Source: Rhodococcus rhodochrous
Lineage (GTDB): Bacteria > Actinomycetota > Actinomycetes > Mycobacteriales > Mycobacteriaceae
Length of the DNA: 64,000 nt
Assembly: GCF_900187265.1 (NCBI RefSeq)
Contig: NZ_LT906450.1
Span: 4,951,444 to 5,015,443 of the forward strand
Reading direction: 5' to 3'
Shown here: piece by piece, positions 25,657-36,501 of the stretch
How the letters are laid out: every line of letters starts with the position of its first letter
Numbering within the stretch: position 1 is the first letter of the stretch
The notes under the pieces: model-generated
What the model was told of the DNA's origin: nothing
Seen by the model: only the letters and a program-made list of their open reading frames with translations
Databases searched by the model: none
Made by a program: the position numbers and the translations under genes

Positions 25657-27009
25657 ATGGATCTTCGCGCACGCATCGACGCCTCGCCGATGCATCCCTA
25701 CCAATGGATGGTCGTCGCCCTGTGCGTCGTGCTGAACATCCTCGACGGCTTCGACGTCATGGCCCTGGCGTTCACCGCCAAGAGCATCGGCAGCGACTTC
25801 GGTCTCGGCGGATCGGAACTCGGCGTGCTGCTCAGCGCGGGTCTGATCGGCATGGCCGTCGGCGCTCTCGCTCTCGCCCCGATGGCCGACCGGATCGGAC
25901 GACGACCCCTGATCCTGATGTCGGTCGCACTCGCCACCGCCGGCATGGGGCTGTCCGCGAGCGCCGGATCGGCGTGGGAACTCGGCATCTGGCGGGTCAT
26001 CACCGGTCTCGGCATCGGCAGCGTCCTCGCCTGCACCACCGTCATCGCGAGCGAATACTCGTCGGCCCGCTGGCGTGGTCTGGCCATCAGCATCTACACC
26101 GCCGGATACGGCGTGGGCGCCACGATCGGCGGTATGGCCGCCGTCGGTCTGCAGAGCGAATACGGTTGGCGTGCAGTCTTCGTCACCGGCGCCGTCCTCA
26201 CCGGCCTGGCACTCGCCCTCCTCGTCGTCCTGCTGCCCGAATCCCTGGACTTCCTCACCAGCCGGGGACGCACAGGCGATCTCGACCGGATCAACACCAT
26301 CGCGCGACGCATCGGCCAGAGCCCCGTCCCGGCGCTCGCCCGTTCCGCCGACAAGGTGGCACCGCGGGCAGGACGGATCTCGGATCTGTTCTCCGGTAGC
26401 AACACCCGCTCGACAGTCCTGCTCTGGGCGGCCTTCTTCGCCACCATGTTCGGCTTCTACTTCGTCAACTCGTGGACGCCGTCGCTGCTCGAAACCGCCG
26501 GTCTCACGAAGGACCAGAGCGCCACGGCGGGCATGATGCTCACCCTCGGCGGCACCGTCGGTTCGGTGCTCTTCGGAGTGTTCGCCAGCCGCTGGACCAC
26601 CCGGTCGGTACTGCTCACTTTCACGATCGCCGCCGCCGCGGCCATGACCGTCTTCATCATGTCGATCTCGACCCTGACGCTGGCGTTCGCGCTCGGCATC
26701 CTGATCGGCGGACTCATCAACGGTTGCATCGCCGGCCTGTACACCCTCGCGCCGTCCCTCTACGGACCGCAGGTGCGGGCCACCGGCGTCGGTTCCGCCA
26801 TCGGCATCGGCCGAGCGGGCGCCATCCTCGCACCGACCGCGGCCGGTGTGCTCCTCGATGCGGGATGGACGCCCGAACAGCTCTACTTCGGAGTGGCCGG
26901 CGTGGTCGTGCTCGCCGCGGTGGCGCTGTTCGCGCTGCGCCCGGCACGCTCGACGGACGCCGCCGCCGAACCGGTGCCGGCCGCCGTCTCGACAGAATCG
27001 CGAAGCTGA
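25657..27009 (+). CDS. vanK: MFS aromatic acid:H+ symporter (VanK/PcaK type)
   Basis: A 450-residue major facilitator of the aromatic acid:H+ symporter family with 12 predicted membrane segments. The first helix has LDGFDVMALAFTAK with the DGxD motif of this family. The loop 2-3 signature is DRIGRRPLILMSV, and the second half has FGFYFVNSWTPSLLETAG. GAGGA six bases ahead of the ATG at 25657 supports the start. It lies last in vanABK and is therefore most likely a vanillate or protocatechuate importer. Substrate is inferred from the operon. Confidence 0.85.
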   Translation: MDLRARIDASPMHPYQWMVVALCVVLNILDGFDVMALAFTAKSIGSDFGLGGSELGVLLSAGLIGMAVGALALAPMADRIGRRPLILMSVALATAGMGLSASAGSAWELGIWRVITGLGIGSVLACTTVIASEYSSARWRGLAISIYTAGYGVGATIGGMAAVGLQSEYGWRAVFVTGAVLTGLALALLVVLLPESLDFLTSRGRTGDLDRINTIARRIGQSPVPALARSADKVAPRAGRISDLFSGSNTRSTVLLWAAFFATMFGFYFVNSWTPSLLETAGLTKDQSATAGMMLTLGGTVGSVLFGVFASRWTTRSVLLTFTIAAAAAMTVFIMSISTLTLAFALGILIGGLINGCIAGLYTLAPSLYGPQVRATGVGSAIGIGRAGAILAPTAAGVLLDAGWTPEQLYFGVAGVVVLAAVALFALRPARSTDAAAEPVPAAVSTESRS

Positions 27010-27028
27010 CCGACGGCCGGGAATCGGA

Positions 27029-27082
27029 GCGCGAAGTGGTCATCGGAGCGGGTAGTTCCGCGCTCCGATGACCACTTCGCGC
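27029..27082. terminator. Bidirectional terminator between vanK and the ABC-F gene
   Basis: Perfect 22-bp arms (27029-27050 and 27061-27082), beginning GCGCGAAGTGGTC, enclose a 10-base loop between two convergent genes. There is no T-tract. This is the longest perfect stem in the window. Confidence 0.75.
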
Positions 27083-27130
27083 GTGGATGCAGTGGCCCCT
27101 GCGGCGAACAACTCCGCGGCGCCCGGACGC

Positions 27131-28810
<1,680 letters not shown>

Positions 28811-28817
28811 GTGGTTT

Positions 28818-28831
28818 CCTCCGTGCGGAGG
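28818..28831 (-). promoter_or_regulatory. Shine-Dalgarno inside a hairpin, ABC-F gene
   Basis: On the minus strand CCTCCGCACGGAGG folds on itself (6 bp, 2-base loop). The right arm CGGAGG is the ribosome-binding site eight bases ahead of the ATG at 28810, so folding would hide it. Confidence 0.5.
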
Positions 28832-28877
28832 CGCACTCGTCCCCGGATCACGGGTGGGAGGATGCGCTCGCTGACGA

Positions 28878-28946
28878 ACGGCCGGACACTCGGCCGTATT
28901 CGGGTACGGCTCGAACCGCGACCTCGGAGTACGTCCCGAGTCGCGG
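28878..28946 (-). promoter_or_regulatory. Attenuator-like hairpins in the ABC-F leader
   Basis: Two stems follow the leader peptide on the minus strand. One pairs CCGCGAC with GTCGCGG (28916-28946, extended by about 4 bp past a bulge). The other is ACGGCC-N8-GGCCGT (28878-28897) with a short TTCGTC tail. The layout resembles ribosome-mediated attenuators of antibiotic-inducible genes; function is inference. Confidence 0.5.
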
Positions 28947-28957
28947 AGGGGATGTCG

Positions 28958-28984
28958 TCAGTGGAAGGAGAGCGCCTGGATCAT
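28958..28984 (-). CDS. Leader peptide MIQALSFH upstream of the ABC-F gene
   Basis: An 8-codon open frame encodes MIQALSFH and stops with TGA about 150 bp before the ABC-F start. It sits directly downstream of a good promoter: TTGACG (29014-29019), a 16-base spacer, TACCCT (28992-28997), then 7 bases to the ATG. Transcription would therefore start at, or almost at, the ATG, making the peptide leaderless. Hairpins follow before the main gene. Short leader peptides of this kind stall drug-bound ribosomes and switch on downstream resistance genes in other bacteria. The role here is inferred from layout. Confidence 0.5.
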   Translation of the reverse strand: MIQALSFH

Positions 28985-28991
28985 GATCTCC

Positions 28992-29019
28992 AGGGTACCG
29001 AGCGCCCGACCACCGTCAA
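28992..29019 (-). promoter_or_regulatory. Promoter of the ABC-F leader
   Basis: -35 TTGACG (29014-29019) and -10 TACCCT (28992-28997) on the minus strand are separated by 16 bases. The likely start site falls at the leader peptide ATG. Confidence 0.55.
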
Positions 29020-29114
29020 TCGGATTTCGGTCCTCGATCACGGAGTGCCTCCGCGGACCGGTACTCGTGCGAGGATGCGAGGAACAGCTGTCGACGAGGC
29101 CGCAGGAGGCGCTC

Positions 29115-29951
29115 ATGGAGCACACCGAATCGTCGTTCACCGGCGTCGGCGCGATCCCGATCGTGTACGACGTGTGGTCGCCGGAGGCCCCCACCGGCGT
29201 GCTGATCCTCAGCCACGGGCTGGGTGAGCACGCACGTCGCTACGACCACGTCGTCGCGCGGCTCACCGATCTCGGTCTCGTCGTGTACTCCCCCGACCAT
29301 CGCGGTCACGGACGGTCGGGCGGCAAGCGTGTGCGCGCCCAGGAGATGCGCGAGTTCACCGACGACCTCGACAGCCTGATCGACCTGGCGACCCATGCGC
29401 ATCCCGGCCTGCCGGTCTTCATGCTCGGTCACTCGATGGGCGGTGCGATCGCTCTGGCCTACGCGCTCGACCATCAGGACCGGCTCGCCGCGCTCGTGTT
29501 GTCGGGGCCGGCGGTGATCGTCACGTCGGGCACGCCGAAACCGGTCGTGGAGATCGGCAAGCTGATCGGGCGTTTCCTGCCGGGTGTGCCGGTGCAGAAG
29601 CTCGACAGCAAGGCGGTCTCGCGCGATCCCGCGGTGGTCGCGGCGTACGACGCCGATCCGCTCGTGCACCACGGTCTCGTGCCCGCCGGGCTCGCGCGGG
29701 TGCTGGTGCTCAACGAGCAGAGCGTCGAACAGCGCCTTCCGAGCCTGACGTTGCCGTTGCTGGTCATGCACGGAACCGCCGACGCTCTCGCCGATCCGGC
29801 CGGGGCGCAGCTCATCGCCGATCGTGCGGGTTCGAAGGACCTGACGCTGAAGTTGTACGACGGGCTGTACCACGAGGTGTTCAACGAGCCGGAGAAGGAT
29901 CGCGTGCTCGACGACCTGACGGCCTGGTTGAAGGCCCGGCTCGACAACTGA
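29115..29951 (+). CDS. Monoacylglycerol lipase (Rv0183-like)
   Basis: A 278-residue serine hydrolase closely resembling the mycobacterial monoacylglycerol lipase Rv0183, which splits monoacylglycerols into glycerol and fatty acid. The oxyanion loop is LSHGLGEHARRYDHV, DHRGHGRSGGKR follows, the nucleophile is in LGHSMGG, and the acid is in HGTADALA. The catalytic His is in YDGLYHEVFNEPE. Length and order match that 279-residue enzyme. AGGAGG precedes the ATG at 29115; an in-frame start 44 codons upstream lies in the promoter region and is rejected. The next gene starts 25 bp downstream, so the two may be co-transcribed. Confidence 0.87.
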   Translation: MEHTESSFTGVGAIPIVYDVWSPEAPTGVLILSHGLGEHARRYDHVVARLTDLGLVVYSPDHRGHGRSGGKRVRAQEMREFTDDLDSLIDLATHAHPGLPVFMLGHSMGGAIALAYALDHQDRLAALVLSGPAVIVTSGTPKPVVEIGKLIGRFLPGVPVQKLDSKAVSRDPAVVAAYDADPLVHHGLVPAGLARVLVLNEQSVEQRLPSLTLPLLVMHGTADALADPAGAQLIADRAGSKDLTLKLYDGLYHEVFNEPEKDRVLDDLTAWLKARLDN

Positions 29952-29976
29952 GGCTCGACAACCGGGAGGAGGGGGC

Positions 29977-30831
29977 GTGTCGTCACGCATGCCGGTCGCG
30001 TTCGTCGGCCACGGCAGTCCACTCAACGCGCTCGAGTCGAATCGGTACACGCAGGCCTGGGCGGCGTTCGGGCGGTCCGTGCCGACGCCCCGCGCGATCC
30101 TGGCGATCTCCGCCCACTGGTTCATCAATGCGACCGCGGTGACCGCGATGCGGTCGCCGCGCACGATCCACGACTTCTTCGGGTTCCCGCAGGAGTTGTT
30201 CGACGTCGAGTATCCGGTGCCGGGCGCTCCGGAACTGGCCGAGGAGATCGCCGATCTCGTCCATCCGACGTGGGTCGGTGCCGACGTCGACTCGTGGGGC
30301 ATCGACCACGGCACCTGGTCGGTGCTCACCCACGCCTTCCCGGAGGCGGATGTCCCGGTGGTCCAACTCAGTCTCAATGCCTACAAGTCGCTCGACTACC
30401 ACGTCGAACTCGGGGCCCGTCTCGCCGGACTCCGCGACCGCGGGGTGTTGATCGTCGCGAGCGGCAACGTCGTCCACAATCTCGGCGCGATGGATCCGCG
30501 ACGCCCGGCCGCGGGGTTCGACTGGGCACATCGGTTCGACGAGGACGCCTTCGCCGTCCTGCGCGACCGTCCCGGTGACGCCGCGGAGCTGGGTGAGCAC
30601 CCCGATTTCCGGCACGCGGTGCCGACCCCCGACCATTTCCTGCCGTTGCTGTATGTCGCGGGTCTGGCCGCCGCGTCCGGCGAGCAACCGGCGACCCTCG
30701 TCGACGGTGTCGAATACGGATCGCTGTCGATGACGTCCTACGCCGTCGGCGGGAACTGTCCGCCGCGCGACGGGGACGGTCACGGCGCCGGACTGCCCGA
30801 GAGCCCGGAGCCGCCCGACACCAACCTGTGA
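29977..30831 (+). CDS. LigB-type extradiol dioxygenase (4,5-DOPA dioxygenase-like)
   Basis: A 284-residue class III extradiol dioxygenase of the DODA/YgiD type. Iron-binding histidines are expected in FVGHGSPLNALE near the N terminus and in ISAHWFINAT. The middle has SWGIDHGTWSVL, and SGNVVHNLGAM follows. Plant relatives cleave L-DOPA; bacterial ones act on catechol-like compounds with uncertain natural substrates. It starts with GTG 25 bp after the lipase. Given the aromatic-degradation neighbourhood a catecholic substrate is plausible, but no partner genes for a meta-cleavage pathway are present here. Confidence 0.82.
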   Translation: MSSRMPVAFVGHGSPLNALESNRYTQAWAAFGRSVPTPRAILAISAHWFINATAVTAMRSPRTIHDFFGFPQELFDVEYPVPGAPELAEEIADLVHPTWVGADVDSWGIDHGTWSVLTHAFPEADVPVVQLSLNAYKSLDYHVELGARLAGLRDRGVLIVASGNVVHNLGAMDPRRPAAGFDWAHRFDEDAFAVLRDRPGDAAELGEHPDFRHAVPTPDHFLPLLYVAGLAAASGEQPATLVDGVEYGSLSMTSYAVGGNCPPRDGDGHGAGLPESPEPPDTNL

Positions 30832-30835
30832 GCGC

Positions 30836-31804
30836 TCAGGCGGCGTCGTCCACGGCGACGATCGCGCGTCGCGCGAACCGGGTGCTGAGCCCGATCAGTT
30901 CCATGGCCTCGGGGATCGCGCGGGCCAGGACCGGCCACGCGTGGATCTGCCCGCGCCACAGATGTGTCTCCACGGTGCGTCCCGCCGACGCGAGTCGCTC
31001 GGTCATGATCTCCACGTCCGGCCTGGTCAGCTCGTATTCGGCGGCGCACATGAACATCGGAGGGAACAGCGCCGGATCGGCGTCGACGGGGTTCCTCTCG
31101 CCCTCGATCGCCTCCTCGCCGGCGAACCAGCGCGGACTGATCTTCCCGAGTGCCTTGATGGGCAGGTAGGCGTCCCTCGCCATGTACTTCGGGTCGTGCT
31201 TGTCGAGGTCGAGGTTGAGCAGCGGCGAGTAACCGATCACCGCGGCCGGTCGCTGGATGCCGCGACGCGCGGCGAGTTCGGCGACCTTCGCCGCGAGATA
31301 ACCGCCGGCCGAGTCGCCGCCGACGACGATGCGGGTCGGGTCGTCGGCCACCTCGAGCAGAGCCGTGTACGCGTTCATCGCGTCCTGCACCGACCCCGCA
31401 ATCGGCACGGCGGGCACCTGCCGGTAGTCCATCGAGTACACCGGGGCGCCGGAGTCCAGCGCGAGTTGCACGCACAACTGGCGGTGGGTGGAGGGGCCGC
31501 AGAAGATGAAGCCGCCGCCGTGGAAGTAGAGGATGGTGGCGTCGTCGAGCGGGTCGTCGACCGGCTTCGGGGAGATGATCCGCTCGCCGGGCACTCCGCC
31601 GAGTTCGGTCTGTGTGACGTGCACCGCGCGCGGCGTGGGCGTGATCCTGTCGACCACCCACGACAACCTGCCGAGCACGGCGATGCCGAAGTCGTTGCTC
31701 GGCCAGAGACTCAGAATCGGCTTGAAGAGGATCCGGACCACCCACAGGAGGATCAGCGCGACCCTACTGCTGCGGTCGTGCCAGGTCACCGCATCGGTAC
31801 GCAT
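30836..31804 (-). CDS. HSL-family alpha/beta hydrolase (esterase)
   Basis: A 322-residue esterase of the hormone-sensitive-lipase family. The oxyanion motif HGGGFIFCGP, the nucleophile motif GGDSAGGYLA and a C-terminal GQIHAWPVL (catalytic His) are in the usual order. An N-terminal hydrophobic segment (VALILLWVVRILFKPILSLW) could anchor it to the membrane. It likely hydrolyses short or medium acyl esters. The ATG at 31804 is used; a GTG two codons earlier is possible, and no clear Shine-Dalgarno is visible. Convergent with the dioxygenase gene, only 4 bp apart. Confidence 0.82.
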   Translation of the reverse strand: MRTDAVTWHDRSSRVALILLWVVRILFKPILSLWPSNDFGIAVLGRLSWVVDRITPTPRAVHVTQTELGGVPGERIISPKPVDDPLDDATILYFHGGGFIFCGPSTHRQLCVQLALDSGAPVYSMDYRQVPAVPIAGSVQDAMNAYTALLEVADDPTRIVVGGDSAGGYLAAKVAELAARRGIQRPAAVIGYSPLLNLDLDKHDPKYMARDAYLPIKALGKISPRWFAGEEAIEGERNPVDADPALFPPMFMCAAEYELTRPDVEIMTERLASAGRTVETHLWRGQIHAWPVLARAIPEAMELIGLSTRFARRAIVAVDDAA

Positions 31805-31879
31805 GTGCACACACTATGTGACCGATGCGGTTCGGGCATCGAGAGTTCCGACACCCGACGGTCCCGGACCTCGATCGCG

Positions 31880-33016
31880 TCACCCGATCCGCAGCAGCGG
31901 CACGAGCAGTTCCTCGTCGGTCAACGCCCCGTGCTGCCCGGGCAGGTTCGACATGACCTGCTCACCGTCGCTGCGGATCACTGTCGACTCGCCGCGACCG
32001 ACGGCCACGATGTCGCCGATCCGCTTGGTCAGCGCCGGATCGGGATCGGATCCGAACAGGCACGCCGCGAACGCGTCGTCGCGGGTGCCGACCCACGCGT
32101 GGTCGCCGAGTTCGTTGCGCCAGCGTTCGAGGACCCGGTCGACGTGGTCGGTGTAGATGTGGCGGCACCGCGGTTCCCCGGCGATGACGGTGACGTCCTC
32201 ACCGAGACCCGGCGTGTGGTCGAAGTCGATGCGGCGGCCACGCGAGGCGTCGACCATGCCGTGATCGGCGGTGACGAGCAGGCGGGTGCCGGTCGGCAGC
32301 GCCCCGGCGAGTTGCTCGACGAAACGATCGACCACCGTGAGTTGCGCGAGCCACGCCGCGGACTCCGGCCCGTAGACGTGCCCGAGGGTGTCGACCTCGC
32401 CGATGTAGCAGTAGACGAGGCTGCGATCGCCGGCGCTCACCGCGGCGACGACCTGGGCGAGCAGATCACCGTAGGCGGAGACCCCGACGAAGTTGCCGCC
32501 GCGCAGCACGGCACGGGTGAGGCCACTGCCCTCGAAGGCCTTCGGCACGACGGTGGTGACGTTCAGGCCCGCCTCGCGGCCGCGTTCGAACACCGTCGGA
32601 TGGGGTTGCACGGTCTCCGGGACGAGGTCGTCGCGCTGGTCGATCGCGGTTCCGGCGAGGGTCCAGCGGAGCCAGTTGACCGGGGCCTCGATCTCGTCGA
32701 CGTACGACTGGTAGCCGGTGATGCCGTGGAGACCGGACGGGAGCCCCGTCCCGAGGGAGGCGAGGCTGACGGCCGTGGTCGTCGGGAAGCCGGCACGCAT
32801 CGGGCTCCCCGGTGCCTGCGTCAGGTACGGGGCTGCTTTCGCGTTGCGCTGCAGCAGTTCCCAACCCATTCCGTCGACGAGCAGGACGACGGTGTGATCG
32901 ACGGGGGTGAGATCGAGTCGGTTGGTCTCACCGGCGACCCCCGCGGACGAGAGCACCGACGGCATCAGGTCGGCGAGGGTCGGCTCGGCGTAGACGTCGC
33001 GCAGCGGCAGGCTCAT
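31880..33016 (-). CDS. Alkaline phosphatase superfamily / nucleotide pyrophosphatase-type phosphodiesterase
   Basis: A 378-residue protein of the type I phosphodiesterase/nucleotide pyrophosphatase group. The first metal-binding Asp is in VVLLVDGMGWELL. The nucleophile Thr is in AGFPTTTAVSLASLGTG, YIGEVDTLGHVYG follows with the next Asp and His, and TADHGMVD supplies the last ligands. QHGALTDEELLVPLL is near the C terminus. It likely cleaves a phosphodiester in a metal-dependent way; the substrate is unknown. The ATG at 33016 removes six residues from the longest frame and brings the start close to the catC stop. It may share the catABC transcript. Confidence 0.82.
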   Translation of the reverse strand: MSLPLRDVYAEPTLADLMPSVLSSAGVAGETNRLDLTPVDHTVVLLVDGMGWELLQRNAKAAPYLTQAPGSPMRAGFPTTTAVSLASLGTGLPSGLHGITGYQSYVDEIEAPVNWLRWTLAGTAIDQRDDLVPETVQPHPTVFERGREAGLNVTTVVPKAFEGSGLTRAVLRGGNFVGVSAYGDLLAQVVAAVSAGDRSLVYCYIGEVDTLGHVYGPESAAWLAQLTVVDRFVEQLAGALPTGTRLLVTADHGMVDASRGRRIDFDHTPGLGEDVTVIAGEPRCRHIYTDHVDRVLERWRNELGDHAWVGTRDDAFAACLFGSDPDPALTKRIGDIVAVGRGESTVIRSDGEQVMSNLPGQHGALTDEELLVPLLRIG

Positions 33017-33050
33017 AACCCGAGTATGAGCCACTCCCCTGCGCCTGGGG

Positions 33051-33332
33051 TCACTTGATGTCGGAGCCGTGCTTCGTCAGCGGCATGATCTCGATGTTCA
33101 TGTAGGGGAACAGCGGCAGGTTCCACAGGATCTCGTGCAGTTCGTCGGCCGACTCGACGTCGAAGATCGAGATGTTGCTGTACTGGCCGACGATCCGCCA
33201 GATCTCCCGCCACTTGCCCTGACGCTGGAGATCCTGGCTGTAGGCCTTCTCCTTCGCGATGGTCTCGGCGCGCACATCGGGGTCGAGGTCGCGGGGGATG
33301 TCGACGTCCATCCGAACGTGGAACAGTGCCAT
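33051..33332 (-). CDS. catC: Muconolactone delta-isomerase
   Basis: A 93-residue protein of the muconolactone isomerase family (MALFHVRMDVDIPRDLDP, GKWREIWRIVGQYSNISIFDV, LPLFPYMNIEIMPL), the usual size. It converts muconolactone to 3-oxoadipate enol-lactone in the catechol branch, the substrate of PcaL. It is the last enzyme gene of catABC, 37 bp after catB. Confidence 0.95.
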   Translation of the reverse strand: MALFHVRMDVDIPRDLDPDVRAETIAKEKAYSQDLQRQGKWREIWRIVGQYSNISIFDVESADELHEILWNLPLFPYMNIEIMPLTKHGSDIK

Positions 33333-33369
33333 GATGTTTCTCCTTCTTCTGTTCTGACGAGAGCGCGGA

Positions 33370-34497
33370 TCAGGAACGCGCGTACTTCTTCACGACGTCC
33401 ATGTCGAGTTCGACGCCGAGTCCCGGCCCCTCGGGCAGGTGCACCTGACCCTCGGAATAGTCGAGCGGCTTCTGCAGCAGTTCGACGGCGAACAGCTGCG
33501 GACCGAACAGTTCGGTGCCGTAGTCGATCCCCGGTTCGGCGCAGGCGAAGTGGATGGACGCGGCGGTCCCGATGGGACCTTCGATGGAGGTCGCGCCGTG
33601 GCACCGGAGACCGGCCGCCTTCGCGACGGCGACGACCTGCTTGCTGCGCTGCAGTCCGCCGCACTTGGTGGTCTTGAGCGCGACGACGTCGGCGGCGCCC
33701 AGTTTGGCCACTTCGTACGCGTCGTGCGGGGTCTGCACGGACTCGTCGGCCATCACCGGCGCCGAGACGCGGCGGTTGATTTCGGCGAGCACATCGAGTT
33801 GATCTGCGGGAGTAGGCTGTTCGATGAGTTCGACACCACCGTCGACGAGTTGCGGTACGTGGCGCAGCGCGGTGAAGCGGTCCCAGCGGGCGTTGACGTC
33901 GATACTGAATCCGACCTCGCCGCCGAACGCCTCGACGATCTTGACGACGCGATCGGTGTCGACTGCCGGGTCGAGCGCGCCCATCTTGAGCTTGAAGGAG
34001 TAGTTCAGGCGCTGCTCACGCTTGTGGGTGACCTCCTCGACGATCTCCTCGAGCGGCGCGGCACCGAGCGCCCACCGTACGTCGACGCCGGTCCGGAAGG
34101 CACCTCCGAGCAGCGACGCGACCGGCACACCCAGGGCGCGTCCCCACGCGTCGTGCATCGCGACGTCGACGGCGGCCTTCGCGAATCGCGCGTTGGCGAC
34201 GATGCGCTCGATATCGACCATGACGCCGCTGATCTCGTCGACCCCGCGCCCGATGATGTACGGCCCGATGTAGCGGTCGACGATCTGCTGCATCGTCTCG
34301 ACCGATTCGCCGCCCCACCACGGTCCGCCCGGCACGACGCCCTCACCGTAACCGGTGACGCCACCCTCGGTGGTCACCGCGACGAGCAGGATCGGCTGCG
34401 CTTCGGCGGTGGTGGTGGCGAACTTGTGGGGTCGGATCAGAGGTACGTCGATGATCGTCGTGGTGACGGAGGCGATCTTCAGATCGGGGTCGGACAT
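33370..34497 (-). CDS. catB: Muconate cycloisomerase
   Basis: A 375-residue enolase-superfamily enzyme that lactonises cis,cis-muconate to muconolactone. It has the catalytic KLKMG (Lys-x-Lys) motif, SIDVNARWDR with a metal-binding Asp, IEQPTPADQL, MADESVQTPHDA and ALKTTKCGGLQRS, all in the order expected for this family. It lies between catA and catC. A stable hairpin separates it from catA and may tune the ratio of the two transcripts. Confidence 0.94.
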   Translation of the reverse strand: MSDPDLKIASVTTTIIDVPLIRPHKFATTTAEAQPILLVAVTTEGGVTGYGEGVVPGGPWWGGESVETMQQIVDRYIGPYIIGRGVDEISGVMVDIERIVANARFAKAAVDVAMHDAWGRALGVPVASLLGGAFRTGVDVRWALGAAPLEEIVEEVTHKREQRLNYSFKLKMGALDPAVDTDRVVKIVEAFGGEVGFSIDVNARWDRFTALRHVPQLVDGGVELIEQPTPADQLDVLAEINRRVSAPVMADESVQTPHDAYEVAKLGAADVVALKTTKCGGLQRSKQVVAVAKAAGLRCHGATSIEGPIGTAASIHFACAEPGIDYGTELFGPQLFAVELLQKPLDYSEGQVHLPEGPGLGVELDMDVVKKYARS

Positions 34498-34559
34498 CGG
34501 AATTGCTCACAATCGGATCGGGGTGTGACAAGGGATACGTTGCTGCTGCATTCAGCACG

Positions 34560-34590
34560 AATGCCGGTGCCCGAGTTGGGCACCGGCATT
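34560..34590. terminator. Hairpin between catA and catB
   Basis: Perfect 13-bp arms AATGCCGGTGCCC / GGGCACCGGCATT have a 5-base loop. It lies inside the catABC transcript and has no T-tract, so partial termination or an mRNA processing/stability element is more likely than a full stop. Confidence 0.55.
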
Positions 34591-34647
34591 CGTTACACAG
34601 ATCCGACCTTCACTCGGGAGCCGGTCGGACGGCGTCCGCGGTGCGGA

Positions 34648-35523
<876 letters not shown>

Positions 35524-35583
35524 CTATCGGGAAGTGTGGGGCCGGTGCGACACGGGGGCTGCGGTGATCACCGGTCTGTACGC

Positions 35584-35630
35584 TGTGCGTACTTGTGTAT
35601 CGCAGTGCGTACACCACATACTGTGCGTGG
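35584..35630. promoter_or_regulatory. Candidate CatR operator
   Basis: Between catA and catR, TGTGCGTAC (35584), AGTGCGTAC (35604) and TGTGCGTGG (35622) recur about every 18-20 bp. They overlap a palindrome GTGTA-N10-TACAC (35595-35614). Roughly two-turn spacing suits an IclR tetramer; binding is inferred. Confidence 0.5.
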
Positions 35631-35692
35631 TGTCACACAGCTTGTCAACACCGGATCGGGCAGTATCAACAAGTACGCAGGTAGGAGGCAGG

Positions 35693-36490
35693 ATGCCGAG
35701 CATCGACCTAGGTAATGGTCCTAGTAACGATCGGGACTTCATCCAGAGCATCGAACGTGGTTTCGCGGTATTGCACGCCTTCGACGACAAGGACCCGAAC
35801 CCCAGTCTGGCCGAACTCGCCGCCAAGACCGATCTGTCGCGACCCGCGGTCCGCCGGATCCTGCTCACCCTGCAGAAACTCGGCTACGTCACGTCGCACG
35901 GTACGCGGTGGTCGCTCACTCCGCGCGTGCTCAGTATCGGCCGGCACTACACCGAATCCCACACTCTCGTGGACTCGGCGTTGCCGAAACTCGTCGAGAT
36001 CGCCGAGCACACCAACGAATCCGCATCCCTCGGCGTACTCGACGGCACCGAGGTCGTCTACGCCGCACGCGTCCCGGTTCGCCGGATCATGAGCATCAAC
36101 GTCTCCGTCGGCACCCGCGTCCCCGCCTACGCGACGTCGATGGGCCGGGCGCTGCTGGCCTGGTCACCGCGCGAACTCGTCGACCGCGTGCTCGAGGAGA
36201 CCGAGTTCGTACGGCTCACGAGCGCGACGATCGACAACCCGGACGACCTGCGCGCCGAACTGGCCCACGTGCGCAACCGCGGCTACGCGATCACCTCCGC
36301 CGAGCTCGAGGAAGGGCTCATCACGATCGCCGCCCCCGTCTTCGACCCCTCCGGCTACGCCGTCGGAGTGCTCGCGTGCTCGACGTCGACCGGTCGCCAC
36401 ACCCTCGATTCGTTCCGCGATCTTGCCGCGAAAAGGGTCGTGAACTGCGCGGAAAGGCTCAGCAGCGAGCTCGGCTACCGCCACAACTGA
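35693..36490 (+). CDS. catR: IclR-family regulator of the cat genes
   Basis: A 265-residue IclR regulator with an N-terminal winged helix (SLAELAAKTDLSRPAVRRIL) and an effector domain having VGTRVPAYATSMGRALLAW and LEEGLITIAAPVFDPSG. It is strongly similar to pcaR in this window (shared RVPVxRIMxxxxxxGTRxPAYATSMGR). AGGAGG precedes the ATG at 35693. Divergent from catA, so it likely represses or activates catABC in response to muconate; the effector is inferred from other cat systems. Its 3' end converges on pheR. Confidence 0.88.
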   Translation: MPSIDLGNGPSNDRDFIQSIERGFAVLHAFDDKDPNPSLAELAAKTDLSRPAVRRILLTLQKLGYVTSHGTRWSLTPRVLSIGRHYTESHTLVDSALPKLVEIAEHTNESASLGVLDGTEVVYAARVPVRRIMSINVSVGTRVPAYATSMGRALLAWSPRELVDRVLEETEFVRLTSATIDNPDDLRAELAHVRNRGYAITSAELEEGLITIAAPVFDPSGYAVGVLACSTSTGRHTLDSFRDLAAKRVVNCAERLSSELGYRHN

Positions 36491-36501
36491 CGACTCCCCG
36501 G

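Noticed and set aside
27029..27082. 22-bp perfect inverted repeat as an insertion-sequence end
   Set aside because: The two arms face each other across a 10-base loop between convergent genes, with no transposase or target duplication; a terminator explains it.
30941..33058. 705-codon open frame opposite the esterase and phosphodiesterase genes
   Set aside because: Spans two real genes on the other strand and has no recognisable motif; caused by lack of stops in the complementary frame.
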